Below, one piece after another: positions 6,223 to 15,711 of a DNA stretch of 64,000 nt. Source of the stretch: CAIPFQ01 sp035480615. Its GTDB lineage: Bacteria; Chlamydiota; Chlamydiia; Chlamydiales; SM23-39. The position numbers were made by a program, and so were the translations under genes. Every line of letters begins with the position of its first letter. Within the stretch, counting starts at the first letter, position 1. The notes below the pieces were generated by a model. That model was not told the DNA's origin. It saw only the letters and a program-made list of their open reading frames with translations, and ran no database searches. The stretch lies in NCBI GenBank assembly GCA_035480615.1, contig DATIHO010000064.1, positions 1-64,000 on the forward strand. The letters are read 5' to 3'.

Positions 6223-8340
6223 TTGTCTGTGAATTATGTAAATTATATTCGACACACTCTTTATTCGCCAGATACCTATCATCGACGATTTGATTTAGAT
6301 TTTTTGGCAGCGGGAGAATTCAGGCGCATTGCACTTGCCTCGCTTCCTTTTATCGCAATGTATCGTCCTGTGGGATTTTCTTTATCTCTCGGGATGAATG
6401 CGGCGAGAACCTTTACCCATTTACAGGGAACGCTCAAGGCTGAAACACACGGCAAGTGGGCCGAGTGTGCAGTGGAAACGGCAAAAGCGTCTTTAAGCAT
6501 CTTAACACTTACGGCCGCCTTATTTCATTTACCCTCTTCTCTTTTTATAACGAGTGGATTTGACGCAGTGCAAGGCGCTCTTTTGACTGGAGATGCGTTT
6601 TTAAAAGCAGACTATGCAAAAGCTTTTGAAGAAGCGCTCCAAACCTTGGCGACTGTCGCTTATCTTGGGTTTATGGCAACAGGAGCTCTTGAAATGATGC
6701 TTACATTTTCTTTATTGCAGGCCGCCTTGTCTCTTTATCAGGCAAGGAAAGAAATAGTAGATGGGCACTACATCGAAGCGGCTGCAAAATTAGGGTTAGC
6801 GGCAATGCGCATTTCGTCTGCAAAAACCTATCTTCGGTTGATCGAAAAAAGAAACGCGTTCATGAAAATAGAGCAGATCCGTTCCATTTTTTTCAAAATA
6901 TACAAGGGTAAAGAAGCGTATCATTTAACAAGGCATCCATTAATTTCTTTGCAAGAGAGGATCGAGGCGAATGAGGTGATATTGCAAGATAAAGATGGCG
7001 CGGATCTTCGTTTTGGATCCCATTTCCATGGAAATGGGGGAACCCTGGTCAAAGGGGAAAATCTTGCATTTCGAACGAAAATCATCGATGGAGAGGAGAT
7101 GATTGAGCTCGATTTTAAAGTCAATCACGCCTTTCGCAGTAAGGTAGATGTTGCGCTTAAGCAAATCACCAGCCTGCAGCCAAAAGAGCTGAAAGAAATT
7201 TTATCCCTTGCGGGATCTCATGCGGAAGCGATTACAGTGGGCTTTGCCTCGTTTTTGCCGAAAGAGTCTCCCCCGGGCGTGGCACATGAGATTCACATGA
7301 AAAACCTCGGGACGATTTTAATCGGCGCCAATCCAGACTCGCCCACCTTGTATGATCGAGTGATTGTGCGCATCAAATCGGATCAAACTCTTTACGAGTT
7401 GCACGAAATGCTTTCCATTTTAGATTTAGACCAGGCTCTCTGCCTATCTACAAATGAGGAGATCGAACGGTTGAAAATGGGCCATCTTTTCCGCACTTTT
7501 TTCCCTCGAGAAGCGATTGCCATCGAAAGAACGGAAGAGTTCTTTCAGCTTCCTTTAGAGGACCTGAAACGAAAAATGTTTGAGAAAGCGCCGGAAATGG
7601 AAAATGTATTTAATACCTATTTTCATAAGATGACAGAAGAACATCTTTTTTGCGGGAGGGTTCGCTATCGGATTGAGGGATTGGCAGAAGCTGCCTACAA
7701 TGCAGGAGCAAGAGGCCTTACCGCAGCCATTATGGGCGCTTATACAGACAAGGAGCTGTTTCATCGAATCGCCTCGGTACTTCGATTGGGGATGCTTGCG
7801 ACGGAAGTGCGCCATGCAAATGATTTAGGGATGCATGGGCTCGGCGTTGGGGTTGATTATATGAGCGGAGGGGCGGATAGTGTGTTTACCCAGCTCATCA
7901 CTGAATCGCACATAAAAGAGAAGATCCCGTTGGATCATTTTAATTATTATAGCAAAGTCCGGCTTCTCTTCTCATTAGACGCATTGGAAACAGGCACTTA
8001 TCAATATCATGAAGACCGTTTTGGCCATCGGACAACTGAAGATCATAAATGGTTCGATTGGTTTCGTGACGAACCCTATGCAAATCGGGACAATATTTTA
8101 GAATTCATTGAAAAAGAAAATCGAAACCCCTACTCACATGAAGATCAGGAGGTGATGATTAAAGAAAGGATCGCCCCCTCTTTTCTCAAAGCTTTGATCG
8201 TTGAGGATGAGAAAACAAAAATCGATCTGATTCAGTATCTGGAAGCATGCGGCATCATGCAAAACGGCAAAGTCTTCGATCGTACGGCAGACGAATTTAT
8301 TCGGATTGGTACGCAGATGACTGAGGATCTTATTCTTTAA
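6223..8340 (+). CDS. Large chlamydial protein of unknown function (705 residues)
   Basis: The start is uncertain: TTG at 6223 or GTG at 6229, neither with a strong ribosome site. Residues 40-210 are rich in small and hydrophobic residues with several possible membrane segments (SLSILTLTAALFHLP, TLATVAYLGFMATGALEMML). Residues 230-700 look soluble. The C-terminal third holds a distinctive stretch, EVRHANDLGMHGLGVGVDYM followed by SGGADSVFTQL, and a WFDWFRDEPY motif. The glycine-rich Arg/His block recalls ADP-ribosyltransferase-like folds, but I cannot match it to a named family. The hydrophobic N-terminus plus soluble tail would suit a secreted or inclusion-membrane effector. No operon partner is seen. 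Confidence 0.7.
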   Translation: MSVNYVNYIRHTLYSPDTYHRRFDLDFLAAGEFRRIALASLPFIAMYRPVGFSLSLGMNAARTFTHLQGTLKAETHGKWAECAVETAKASLSILTLTAALFHLPSSLFITSGFDAVQGALLTGDAFLKADYAKAFEEALQTLATVAYLGFMATGALEMMLTFSLLQAALSLYQARKEIVDGHYIEAAAKLGLAAMRISSAKTYLRLIEKRNAFMKIEQIRSIFFKIYKGKEAYHLTRHPLISLQERIEANEVILQDKDGADLRFGSHFHGNGGTLVKGENLAFRTKIIDGEEMIELDFKVNHAFRSKVDVALKQITSLQPKELKEILSLAGSHAEAITVGFASFLPKESPPGVAHEIHMKNLGTILIGANPDSPTLYDRVIVRIKSDQTLYELHEMLSILDLDQALCLSTNEEIERLKMGHLFRTFFPREAIAIERTEEFFQLPLEDLKRKMFEKAPEMENVFNTYFHKMTEEHLFCGRVRYRIEGLAEAAYNAGARGLTAAIMGAYTDKELFHRIASVLRLGMLATEVRHANDLGMHGLGVGVDYMSGGADSVFTQLITESHIKEKIPLDHFNYYSKVRLLFSLDALETGTYQYHEDRFGHRTTEDHKWFDWFRDEPYANRDNILEFIEKENRNPYSHEDQEVMIKERIAPSFLKALIVEDEKTKIDLIQYLEACGIMQNGKVFDRTADEFIRIGTQMTEDLIL

Positions 8341-8356
8341 CAGTTTCTAACGATCT

Positions 8357-10246
8357 CTAAAATTGCAAAGGTTTTTGGAGTTTTCTTCTGATATAATAAG
8401 CAGAACCGATTCCGATCGCAATCGCACTGCACCACACAAGGAGATTCGGGAAAGTGAGATGGGGGTAAGGGGGCTGTGAAAGCCGGCCCCAGCGCTCTCC
8501 AGAAGGCCAAAAGAGAAAGCTCGGCCCACCCCGGATATTATCTGCGGGAACGAAGCCAAATTGCCGGCTATCGGCGCTCATTGCATGGTTATCTCCCAAA
8601 GCAAGATACATCTGATCCGGAACGACCAATCCAAACTGGCGGATGAAACTGGCGTCGATTTTTCCATCGCTATGGAGAGGAGGGCCGGAATCTTCAAAAG
8701 GGAAATAGGGATTGACCGAAGTAGAGATGGATTGCTTTTGATACTCCCTTTTGAGGAAAAGGATCAGTTCGGGATCATTTTTTTTCACAATCGGCGCACC
8801 GAGAAGATAAAGATCGTGATCGCGGAAATACGCATAACGGGAAGGAAGGGCTCGGCTGTTTTGAGACGGATTGTAAAAATTTAGAAATTCAATGCCAAGA
8901 TTATAGAGCAGCTGCACCCTTTCAGGATCTTTTCGATACAGGGGATGATCGGGAGGAAGCAGGCGTGTGAGGCCGCCCCAAAGAATTTTATATGCTTTCC
9001 CGTTTTGGATTTCATATGTGCCGTCAGGGATATCGGCAAGGTGGGGCAGATAGGAGAGAGTTTCCGGATGTTTGATTTTCATGCCATATCGATAGGCGGT
9101 CCCTTTTTCTACCGTAAAACGGCCTGTGATGAGGTTTTTGGCAATTTCTTGGATCTGCTGTTCATTTAATGCCATGAGAGAAGTATGCGATCCAAAATCG
9201 GGTCGCAAGCGATTCTGTTCATCCCGGATCCATTTGTTATTTTGAAATGAAGGATGGTGGGTCAGTTCAAGATAGAGGAGTCCCTGTCCAATGTCTTTGG
9301 CTGATCCCGGATAGAACTGCTCCGCTTGCTTGGGAGTGAGTAGGCGAGCCATTGCATAATTTTTAAACCCCCAAAGATCGCTATATTGAGAGATCCCCGG
9401 CTTATTGACCAGCAGCTCTCCTGAAACTGTACCGATTTGGTTCCCCTTTAATTTCGCAACCGGTTGATTCATTTGATAAAAGGTAGCGGTAGTAAACCGG
9501 CCGTCTCTAAAGTGCGAAGTTTCTACTTTTCCATCAAAGCGAATAAAAGGAATGTGTTCTAATGATTGCATCCATTCAGGATTGCGAAGCGCCGTAATTT
9601 CTTTTCCCTGCGCGTCAATTCCATAGATCTTCCCTCCATAAAAATACAGGGTATCTCCCGGTTTTCCGATCAACCGTTTTACATAGAGTTTTTTTCCTGG
9701 AAAAAGATAAAAGTAGGTCGTATTCGAATCGGGGATGTCCATGTTTTCTCCGGAAAAGACAAAAATACCTCCCCGTTGGGCAAGAGTTGGATCAAAATAA
9801 AAGTGAGCAGGCCTTAAAGGAACATTGAGTCCATAATCGGTTTTTGAGACGACAAGAAAATCCCCCTCTTTTAAAGTCGGGCGCATCGATCCTGTTGGAA
9901 TGGTGTAGGGCTCAAACCACATCGTCCGGATGATAACGGCAACGAATAAAGCAAAGCTTATTTTTGAAATGAAATCTTTTGTTTTATCCCAAAAAGTTTT
10001 TGGCATAAATCGATTTGTCGAGATGAGAAGCTGCTGGCTGATTTGAGAGGCGATCACAATATCTTTTTGAAGGATCGCAGTTTGCAAAGATTTAAGATGA
10101 GATTGGAGCCGTTCTTTGGATGCTGGATCTAAATTTTTTTCTTTCCTTCGATATAAACGATAAGATTCGCGTAAAAAGCGTCTTATCTTGCTAAGCGTGT
10201 AGAAAGAGGTGACGTTTTTTACAACCATAAAGCGAGGATAAGGCAT
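8357..10246 (-). CDS. lepB: Signal peptidase I, large chlamydial type
   Basis: Removes signal peptides from exported proteins at the outer face of the inner membrane. A membrane segment near residues 97-112 (ISFALFVAVII) is followed by the catalytic serine in PTGSMRPT (Ser120), and the general-base lysine in YVKRLIGKPGD (Lys190). The closing box LGDNHAMSADSR lies near the C-terminus. A last membrane segment follows (LLVWCSAIAIGIGSAYYI). Between the boxes is an insertion of more than 300 residues, as in Chlamydia CT020, which has almost the same length. The start at 10246 could instead be Met7. The CT021-like gene lies upstream on the same strand with a 22-bp gap. Confidence 0.95.
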   Translation of the reverse strand: MPYPRFMVVKNVTSFYTLSKIRRFLRESYRLYRRKEKNLDPASKERLQSHLKSLQTAILQKDIVIASQISQQLLISTNRFMPKTFWDKTKDFISKISFALFVAVIIRTMWFEPYTIPTGSMRPTLKEGDFLVVSKTDYGLNVPLRPAHFYFDPTLAQRGGIFVFSGENMDIPDSNTTYFYLFPGKKLYVKRLIGKPGDTLYFYGGKIYGIDAQGKEITALRNPEWMQSLEHIPFIRFDGKVETSHFRDGRFTTATFYQMNQPVAKLKGNQIGTVSGELLVNKPGISQYSDLWGFKNYAMARLLTPKQAEQFYPGSAKDIGQGLLYLELTHHPSFQNNKWIRDEQNRLRPDFGSHTSLMALNEQQIQEIAKNLITGRFTVEKGTAYRYGMKIKHPETLSYLPHLADIPDGTYEIQNGKAYKILWGGLTRLLPPDHPLYRKDPERVQLLYNLGIEFLNFYNPSQNSRALPSRYAYFRDHDLYLLGAPIVKKNDPELILFLKREYQKQSISTSVNPYFPFEDSGPPLHSDGKIDASFIRQFGLVVPDQMYLALGDNHAMSADSRQFGFVPADNIRGGPSFLFWPSGERWGRLSQPPYPHLTFPNLLVWCSAIAIGIGSAYYIRRKLQKPLQF

Positions 10247-10268
10247 CCTCTAGTAAAAAACAAGACAA

Positions 10269-11282
10269 TTATAAAGGATGCCAGGCAAAAGGTTTGATGG
10301 TTTCAGTATAGGAATCGGCATGGCCAATAGGGACTAAAAGCCAGATATAACAATGATCGGTTGTAAGGACCTGATTGAGATCCTCTTCCTCAATTTCAAG
10401 AGTGAGCAGCTCGTCCTTTCCTTGGATAAGGGAATAAGAGATAGGGCACAATTCCCTCTCTTTTGTCGTTACGTCAATGGCAAAAAGATTGAAATTTTGA
10501 AAATATTTAGGACTTTTTAGAAACAGTTTCAGTCCTTTTTGAGTTTTTTTAGGATCTCCTATAAATTGAGGGATTCTTCTCGGAAATTTACGATAGGGGG
10601 AAGGGCAATGCTTACCGGTATCGATTGTCCGCAAAGCAAGGTTTGCATGGGATGCTTCCACTTGTATCCAGAAAGGAAAAGGGAACCGTCCTTCTTTATC
10701 AAAATAGAGAAGCACTGTATTTCCTGAAAAGGGAGTTTGATCTTTTGGCCAAACCGTCTCGTAAACATCAAATTGCATCCCTTCTTGCTTTTTGCCTTCA
10801 AAGAGGGCGGGAGGAGACCAAATTTTACGGTTGTCCATTTCTCCCTGGGAGGGAGGGGGACCAATTTTTCTCCTGTTTTCATGAGAAACAGGTGTTAAAG
10901 ACAGCGAAAGCAGGGTTGCAATGAGACTTTCCTTTGTCGAGAGCTGAATCCACGCTCCCCTTGTAAAAGAGTAGCATTCAAGAATTTCTCCATTGGATCG
11001 CTGTATTTCAAACATGGACCAGGAAGTGTGGCCGGGAGCCTTCCCTTTGATCCATTCATGCCAGGAAGAGGGTCTTGTTTGCAGATTTTCCACAGGAGCG
11101 CTCACCTCTTCTAAAACAAAGGAGGTGGGATTGATCGAACGAATAGAGAGCAGGGTGATCATTTTTCCTCCTTCCATGACGAGATAATCGCCATTTGAGG
11201 CAATGCTTAGCCTGTCTTGTACAGAAACTCCAAAAAAAGAAAGGCAAGCCGCCAGGAAGGCAACAAAAAAAATTCGAATCAT
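10269..11282 (-). CDS. CT021-like exported protein of unknown function
   Basis: The protein has 337 residues. The N-terminus MIRIFFVAFLAACLSFFGVS is a signal peptide or anchor, so the rest is probably periplasmic. No enzymatic motif is visible; the body is a mixed sequence with many beta-prone, Pro- and Trp-containing stretches. It is transcribed towards lepB with a 22-bp gap, so the two probably share a transcript. The same neighbour (CT021 beside lepB) occurs in Chlamydia, which is the basis for the tentative link. Confidence 0.7.
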   Translation of the reverse strand: MIRIFFVAFLAACLSFFGVSVQDRLSIASNGDYLVMEGGKMITLLSIRSINPTSFVLEEVSAPVENLQTRPSSWHEWIKGKAPGHTSWSMFEIQRSNGEILECYSFTRGAWIQLSTKESLIATLLSLSLTPVSHENRRKIGPPPSQGEMDNRKIWSPPALFEGKKQEGMQFDVYETVWPKDQTPFSGNTVLLYFDKEGRFPFPFWIQVEASHANLALRTIDTGKHCPSPYRKFPRRIPQFIGDPKKTQKGLKLFLKSPKYFQNFNLFAIDVTTKERELCPISYSLIQGKDELLTLEIEEEDLNQVLTTDHCYIWLLVPIGHADSYTETIKPFAWHPL

Positions 11283-11346
11283 ACGGCCTTTGATTTTAGC
11301 TGATTATCTCTTTTCTGAGCGATCTATGATTGTATTAGAGAGACAA

Positions 11347-11769
11347 ATGAAGTATACACAAAATCAAGTATTCATGAGACAACCATTTTTCCTGACCTTA
11401 TCCCTTTTTATTTTGATTTGGGCTTTTGGGGTGTTGGACTGCGTTGGATCGAAAGAGAAAAAAAAATCTTTGATGACTGATCTGACTTTCGATGAGATGT
11501 ATTTTTTTGCGGATCATCCAACGATCCGTGAGCAAGTGATGGACATCGATCGGCAACTCATCGAGCTTCAAGATATGAAACGGGGGTTTGAAGCTCGTGC
11601 TTTAAGACACGAGGATCAAGCGCAACGACTTCAATTTGAAGACAGGGCTGTTTTAGAGACGAGGAGACATCTTGACCTTGCAGACGAGAACCGGGCAAAA
11701 GCGGCAAAGGTGCAAGAAGAAATCGATCGTCTTCAAATTGAAAGACGCAAATTATTGCAACGCACATGA
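11347..11769 (+). CDS. Small anchored coiled-coil protein
   Basis: The reading starts at ATG 11347 (or 11374). A signal or anchor segment (FFLTLSLFILIWAFGVLDC) is followed by about 100 charged residues with heptad-like patterning (DIDRQLIELQDMKRGFEARA, EEIDRLQIERRKLLQ), predicting a long helix or coiled coil outside the inner membrane. The stop codon overlaps the pncB start (ATGA at 11766-11769), so it is the first gene of a coupled operon with pncB and pncA. Divergent from the CT021-like gene by 64 bp, which must hold both promoters. Function unknown. Confidence 0.75.
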   Translation: MKYTQNQVFMRQPFFLTLSLFILIWAFGVLDCVGSKEKKKSLMTDLTFDEMYFFADHPTIREQVMDIDRQLIELQDMKRGFEARALRHEDQAQRLQFEDRAVLETRRHLDLADENRAKAAKVQEEIDRLQIERRKLLQRT

Positions 11770-13220
11770 CCCTGCTTGCTCAAAATCTCGCACTTTTGAC
11801 CGACCTGTATCAATTGACCATGATTTATGGGTATTGGAAGGCGGGAATTCATGAGAGAAAAGCGGTTTTTCATCTCAATTTCCGTAAATGGCCTTTCAAG
11901 GGGGGATTTGCGATAGCGGCAGGACTGGAAACAGCGATCGAATTTTTGCAAAATCTCCAATTTTCCAAAACCGATCTCGAATATTTGGCCTCGTTGCATG
12001 ATATAAAGGGAACGCCATTATTCGAAAAAGAGTTTTTACATTTTCTCTCCGCGTTTCGATTTCGCTGCGATTTTGACGCCGTTGCTGAAGGAAGTCTTGT
12101 TTTTCCCTTTGAGCCGATCATCCGCGTAGTGGGACCGATATGGCAAGCGCAGCTTCTTGAAAGCCCAATGTTGAACCTCATCAACTTTCAAACGTTGATC
12201 GCAACAAAAGCAGCCCGAATTTGTATGGCGGCGAATCCTGATCCGGTGATTGAATTTGGGATGAGAAGGGCACAAGGGCCTGATGGGGCTGTTTCCGCAA
12301 CAAGGGCGGCATATATCGGAGGCTGCATCGCAACATCGAATGTCCTAGGGGGCAAGCTTTTTGGCATTCCTGTCAAAGGGACTCATGCTCATAGTTGGGT
12401 GATGGCCTTTGACAAAGAAGAGGAGTCTTTTCAAACGTTTGTGGATTTCATGCCCAACGGATGTGTCATTTTGATAGATACTTATGATTCGATTCGAGGA
12501 GTCAAACGGGCCATCGAAGCTGCGCGCAAACTAAAGGCAAAGGGAATAGATCTTTATGGAGTGCGTCTTGACTCGGGAGATTTAGCCCATTTAAGCATTG
12601 AGATTCGAAAAATTTTGGACAAAGAGGGGTATCAAGAAACGAAAATTATGGCGAGCAATGAGCTGGATGAATACCTCATCTTAGACCTGAAGCGGCAAGG
12701 AGCGAAAATTACAGTTTGGGGCGTGGGAACCAATCTTGTAACCGGAAAAGAACAACCGGCGCTTGACGGGGTGTATAAGTTATCGGCGATTCAAGATATT
12801 CATGGGACATGGCTTCCCAAAATTAAGCTTTCCGAACAAATGATCAAGTCGACGAATCCCGGAATGTTGCAAATCCGTCGATTTTTTGATGGAAAATATT
12901 ATCTCGCCGATTGCATTTTTGATGAATTGACAGACATCGATTTGCCCCTTCAGATTATCGATCTCTTTGATCCCAATCATGTTAAAAACTTTCCAAAGGG
13001 GACATGCAGCGAAGATCTTCTCATTCCTGTTTTTCGGAGCGGCGAACTCGTATATCATACTCCTTCATTGCAAGAGATTCAAAATACAGCAAAACGGGAG
13101 TTGTCGAGACTGTCTCCAAATATGGAGCGTTTTGTCAACCCGCAGCCCTATTTAGCCGGATTGGAAAAAGGGCTCTACCAGAAAAAACTCAAAATGATTC
13201 AAGAATTGAAAAATCCATGA
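11766..13220 (+). CDS. pncB: Nicotinate phosphoribosyltransferase
   Basis: Makes nicotinate mononucleotide from nicotinate and PRPP, the entry step of the Preiss-Handler NAD pathway. The 484 residues begin with the family hallmark LLTDLYQLTMIYGYW and carry GTHAHSWVMAF, the GVRLDSGDL strand and the C-terminal phosphate-site region VWGVGTNLVTGKEQPALDGV. It overlaps the gene before it (ATGA) and the gene after it (ATGA at 13217-13220), so translation of the three is coupled. Chlamydia species lack this step and import NAD, so its presence marks the richer metabolism of environmental chlamydiae. Confidence 0.95.
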   Translation: MTLLAQNLALLTDLYQLTMIYGYWKAGIHERKAVFHLNFRKWPFKGGFAIAAGLETAIEFLQNLQFSKTDLEYLASLHDIKGTPLFEKEFLHFLSAFRFRCDFDAVAEGSLVFPFEPIIRVVGPIWQAQLLESPMLNLINFQTLIATKAARICMAANPDPVIEFGMRRAQGPDGAVSATRAAYIGGCIATSNVLGGKLFGIPVKGTHAHSWVMAFDKEEESFQTFVDFMPNGCVILIDTYDSIRGVKRAIEAARKLKAKGIDLYGVRLDSGDLAHLSIEIRKILDKEGYQETKIMASNELDEYLILDLKRQGAKITVWGVGTNLVTGKEQPALDGVYKLSAIQDIHGTWLPKIKLSEQMIKSTNPGMLQIRRFFDGKYYLADCIFDELTDIDLPLQIIDLFDPNHVKNFPKGTCSEDLLIPVFRSGELVYHTPSLQEIQNTAKRELSRLSPNMERFVNPQPYLAGLEKGLYQKKLKMIQELKNP

Positions 13221-13831
13221 AAAAAGCCTTGATTATAACTGATATGCAGCGCGACTTTATGCCGGGGGGCGCTTTAGGGGTCAGCGGAGCGAATCACATG
13301 ATCCCAATGATCAATCAGCTCATGTTGAAATTCAGCCACGTGCTTGCCGTACGTGATTTTCATCCTATAAATCATGTAAGTTTTGCTTCGACTCATGGAA
13401 AAAGGGTCGGAGAAACGGTCACAGTGGGCGCCTCTGAACAAATCCTTTGGCCTGATCATTGTGTGCAGGGAACGAGAGGGGCAGAACTTGCAGATGGGCT
13501 TTCCATAGAGCGGATCGAAGCGATTTTCAACAAGGGGACGGACCCGTCGGTTGACAGCTATAGTGCCTTTTTTGATAGCAAACGACATCAATCCACCGGC
13601 CTTGAGAAATATTTAAAGAATCATAAGTTGCAGGATCTTTATTTTGTAGGAGTCGCCACTGATTATTGCATTCTCTATTCGGTTCTGGATGCATTGGCGC
13701 TTGGGTTTATAGTGAGTGTAATTATCGATGCATGCCGCGCAATCAATAGGAAACTGGGTGATGAAAAAAAATCGATCGATATCATGCAGTCAAAAGGAGC
13801 TCAAATCATTGAATCACTTAAGGTTTTTTAA
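13217..13831 (+). CDS. pncA: Nicotinamidase (isochorismatase-like hydrolase)
   Basis: Deamidates nicotinamide to nicotinate, supplying PncB. The start is ATG 13217, overlapping the pncB stop; an upstream extension of the frame only shadows pncB. The 204 residues show the catalytic Asp in ITDMQRDFMPGG, metal-site residues in VRDFHPINHVSF, the Lys in IFNKGTDPSVDSYSAFFD and the nucleophile Cys in GVATDYCILYSV. All expected catalytic residues are present. Its stop overlaps by 4 bp the stop of the convergent type III gene at 13828. Confidence 0.95.
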   Translation: MKKALIITDMQRDFMPGGALGVSGANHMIPMINQLMLKFSHVLAVRDFHPINHVSFASTHGKRVGETVTVGASEQILWPDHCVQGTRGAELADGLSIERIEAIFNKGTDPSVDSYSAFFDSKRHQSTGLEKYLKNHKLQDLYFVGVATDYCILYSVLDALALGFIVSVIIDACRAINRKLGDEKKSIDIMQSKGAQIIESLKVF

Positions 13832-14364
13832 CCTGCGCGGCTGGCGTTTTTTAAGCCTTCATTTGCTGATTGCAAAAGAGAGAGCACTTCCTGTTTCGCA
13901 TTTCCTCCGGATTGTTTAGCGGTTTTGTCTCTATATTGCTCCAGTGCAAGCTGGCTTTCAGCAGTCTTTTCGGACATCTTGGCTTGAAGCATTGCTGTAG
14001 ACATGCCTCCAAGCTGAGGCAGGTGAGTGGAGGTGAGCGAGATCAACTGTTTGTCATCGGCATTCGGGAAAAACAAGCCGCAAGCAAGAAGCGCAATAGA
14101 GGCCAGATGGATATTGCGATTCACTTTGCCATAATCGCGTTGAAGGTCTGTGGATTGAAGATTTGCATGCGTAAATCGATCTTTCATTGTTTTGATGGCT
14201 GACTGATCGTTTGCGGAGATTTTTCCAAAGGCTGTAAGCAGCTGAGCAACAAGCTTTTGAATTTCAAAAATGTAATTAAAGGGTTGAATATTTTCTTGGT
14301 TTATTACATCCATGCCTGAATAGAGGGTGTTTGTATCGAGATCGAGGGCGGTAACTGCTGACAT
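13828..14364 (-). CDS. Probable type III secretion translocator partner (small)
   Basis: Last gene of a four-gene minus-strand operon. The 178 residues are mostly helical with one moderately hydrophobic stretch (IHLASIALLACGLFF, near the middle) and a polar, Gln/Ala-rich C-terminus without cysteines. Position directly after a YopB-like translocator and its chaperone suggests the minor translocator (SctB/CopD-like) or the small protein found beside CopB in Chlamydia (CT577-like). The assignment rests on context, not on a motif. Start ATG 14364 has a good AGGAGAAAA-type site upstream on the minus strand. Confidence 0.6.
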   Translation of the reverse strand: MSAVTALDLDTNTLYSGMDVINQENIQPFNYIFEIQKLVAQLLTAFGKISANDQSAIKTMKDRFTHANLQSTDLQRDYGKVNRNIHLASIALLACGLFFPNADDKQLISLTSTHLPQLGGMSTAMLQAKMSEKTAESQLALEQYRDKTAKQSGGNAKQEVLSLLQSANEGLKNASRAG

Positions 14365-14379
14365 CGTTTTTCTCCTTTT

Positions 14380-15306
14380 TTATAAATCCTGTATTTCTGA
14401 GGCGATAATCGCCTTATGAAGCTCTTGTACAAACGCTTCAGACATCTCTATCAAATTTTGCACGCGGGTGACCTGCTCCCCCATTTCCATCCTGATGAGT
14501 TCTGCAAGAGTATCTAAAGTTTTCATTTTTGCGGAGAGATCGTTCATCCTTTTTTCAACAAAGGTTTTGCCCATTTGAGTAGTGAATGTTACGCCTGTAC
14601 TGGATATTTGAGTGATATTCAAGGCTTTTTTCGCTGCCTCAAACCTTGTAACATTGGATGCGGCTGCAGAAAAGATTCCATTGGCGGAAGCGCCGATGCC
14701 TCCGCACAGCCCGGTGCCGAGTTCCAAATAAAGAAAACCGGTTTCGATTTGTTGGGCGAGTTTTTTTTGCATTTCAATGGACTTCGTAAACCAGGAAGCA
14801 ATGGATTGCCAACCAATGGTATCGTTAACGACTTTGTTGCCCAATCCGAGCAAGCCGGAAGCTAAGAGCAGAGTGCCCCATCCGGATGTAAGCGTCAGAC
14901 CAAGGGCAATGGATGTCCCCGCGGCTAAATATTGAGCAACGGACCCTAAAACGCTCCAATTGTCTTTTGATGCCGATTCTGCAACATGTTTTCGGAAAGC
15001 TTCTTCTTTCTCTTTCTCAAGTTGTGCGATTTGGGCTAAATCTATGTCTGTTTGTTTTTTGAAAAAAGCGGCCTCTTTTGCCATCACCTTTTCAACCTGC
15101 CCATGCATTTCAAGAAGATCGAGCATATATACCCGAGGTGGTTCCAGCTGAGGGCGCTGATGCATCACGGGCGCATCTTCCCAGTGTTTGCGAATCGTTG
15201 ATGCTCCATCGGATTTTGGAGAGTGTCTAGCGATTTTGACGTGGTCAACACTCCAACTTTCAGGCTGGTCGGGATATATTCGGTCTAAATAATGAATCGA
15301 ATTCAT
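14380..15306 (-). CDS. Type III secretion major translocator, YopB/CopB-like (SctE)
   Basis: The product would insert in the host membrane and form the translocation pore. The start ATG 15306 overlaps the chaperone stop (ATGA), preferred over ATG 15321. Of about 308 residues, 65-100 form a charged coiled coil (KKQTDIDLAQIAQLEKEKEE). Residues 115-160 and 190-220 are hydrophobic, glycine/alanine-rich segments (YLAAGTSIALGLTLTSG; LELGTGLCGGIGASANGIF), the two-hairpin layout of YopB/IpaB proteins. The tail is amphipathic helix. Its cognate SycD-type chaperone is the gene immediately upstream, which strongly supports the call. Confidence 0.75.
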   Translation of the reverse strand: MNSIHYLDRIYPDQPESWSVDHVKIARHSPKSDGASTIRKHWEDAPVMHQRPQLEPPRVYMLDLLEMHGQVEKVMAKEAAFFKKQTDIDLAQIAQLEKEKEEAFRKHVAESASKDNWSVLGSVAQYLAAGTSIALGLTLTSGWGTLLLASGLLGLGNKVVNDTIGWQSIASWFTKSIEMQKKLAQQIETGFLYLELGTGLCGGIGASANGIFSAAASNVTRFEAAKKALNITQISSTGVTFTTQMGKTFVEKRMNDLSAKMKTLDTLAELIRMEMGEQVTRVQNLIEMSEAFVQELHKAIIASEIQDL

Positions 15307-15710
15307 GCGGAGATTTTCCATTGTTCTTTTAGAACAGCGATTTTTTTTTCTAATGGATGATTTTGTTCAATTCTTGTAGCCGCTTGATGCAATGCCTTGG
15401 CCCCCTCTTTTGGATCAAGCAAGGAAAAGTAACATTCGGCAGCGTGAAAATGGGGATAAGGATCTTCTTTTTTGAGTAAAGAAGCCATGGCCCATGCATG
15501 CAAAGCATCGAAGTAGCTTCCACCTTCCTGCAAAGCAGCGCCCAATCCAAACCAAAAACGGGAATCTACAGGCCGTCTCGCGCAGAGAAGACGGAAAACA
15601 TCAGCCGCTTCGAGCCAATTTCCGCTATTATAATGGGAAAAACCAAATTGATAAAAAGTTTCCGATTCGCTATCTGAAAGCAACGCTTTTCCTTGGTTTA
15701 ATAAATCCAT
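15303..15710 (-). CDS. SycD/LcrH-type translocator chaperone (TPR)
   Basis: The 135 residues are made of three tetratricopeptide repeats: YQFGFSHYNSGNWLEAADVF, WFGLGAALQEGGSYFDALHA and HFHAAECYFSLLDPKEGAKA. This is the size and design of class II type III chaperones (SycD, IpgC, LcrH), which hold the two translocators soluble before secretion. It lies between a gene of unknown role upstream (2-bp gap) and the YopB-like gene downstream (4-bp overlap), as in the Scc2/CopB loci of Chlamydia. Confidence 0.85.
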   Translation of the reverse strand: MDLLNQGKALLSDSESETFYQFGFSHYNSGNWLEAADVFRLLCARRPVDSRFWFGLGAALQEGGSYFDALHAWAMASLLKKEDPYPHFHAAECYFSLLDPKEGAKALHQAATRIEQNHPLEKKIAVLKEQWKISA

Positions 15711-15711
15711 T

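Noticed and set aside
13004..13216. Longer N-terminus of pncA
   Set aside because: The extension only shadows the end of pncB; the ATGA overlap gives the normal nicotinamidase start.
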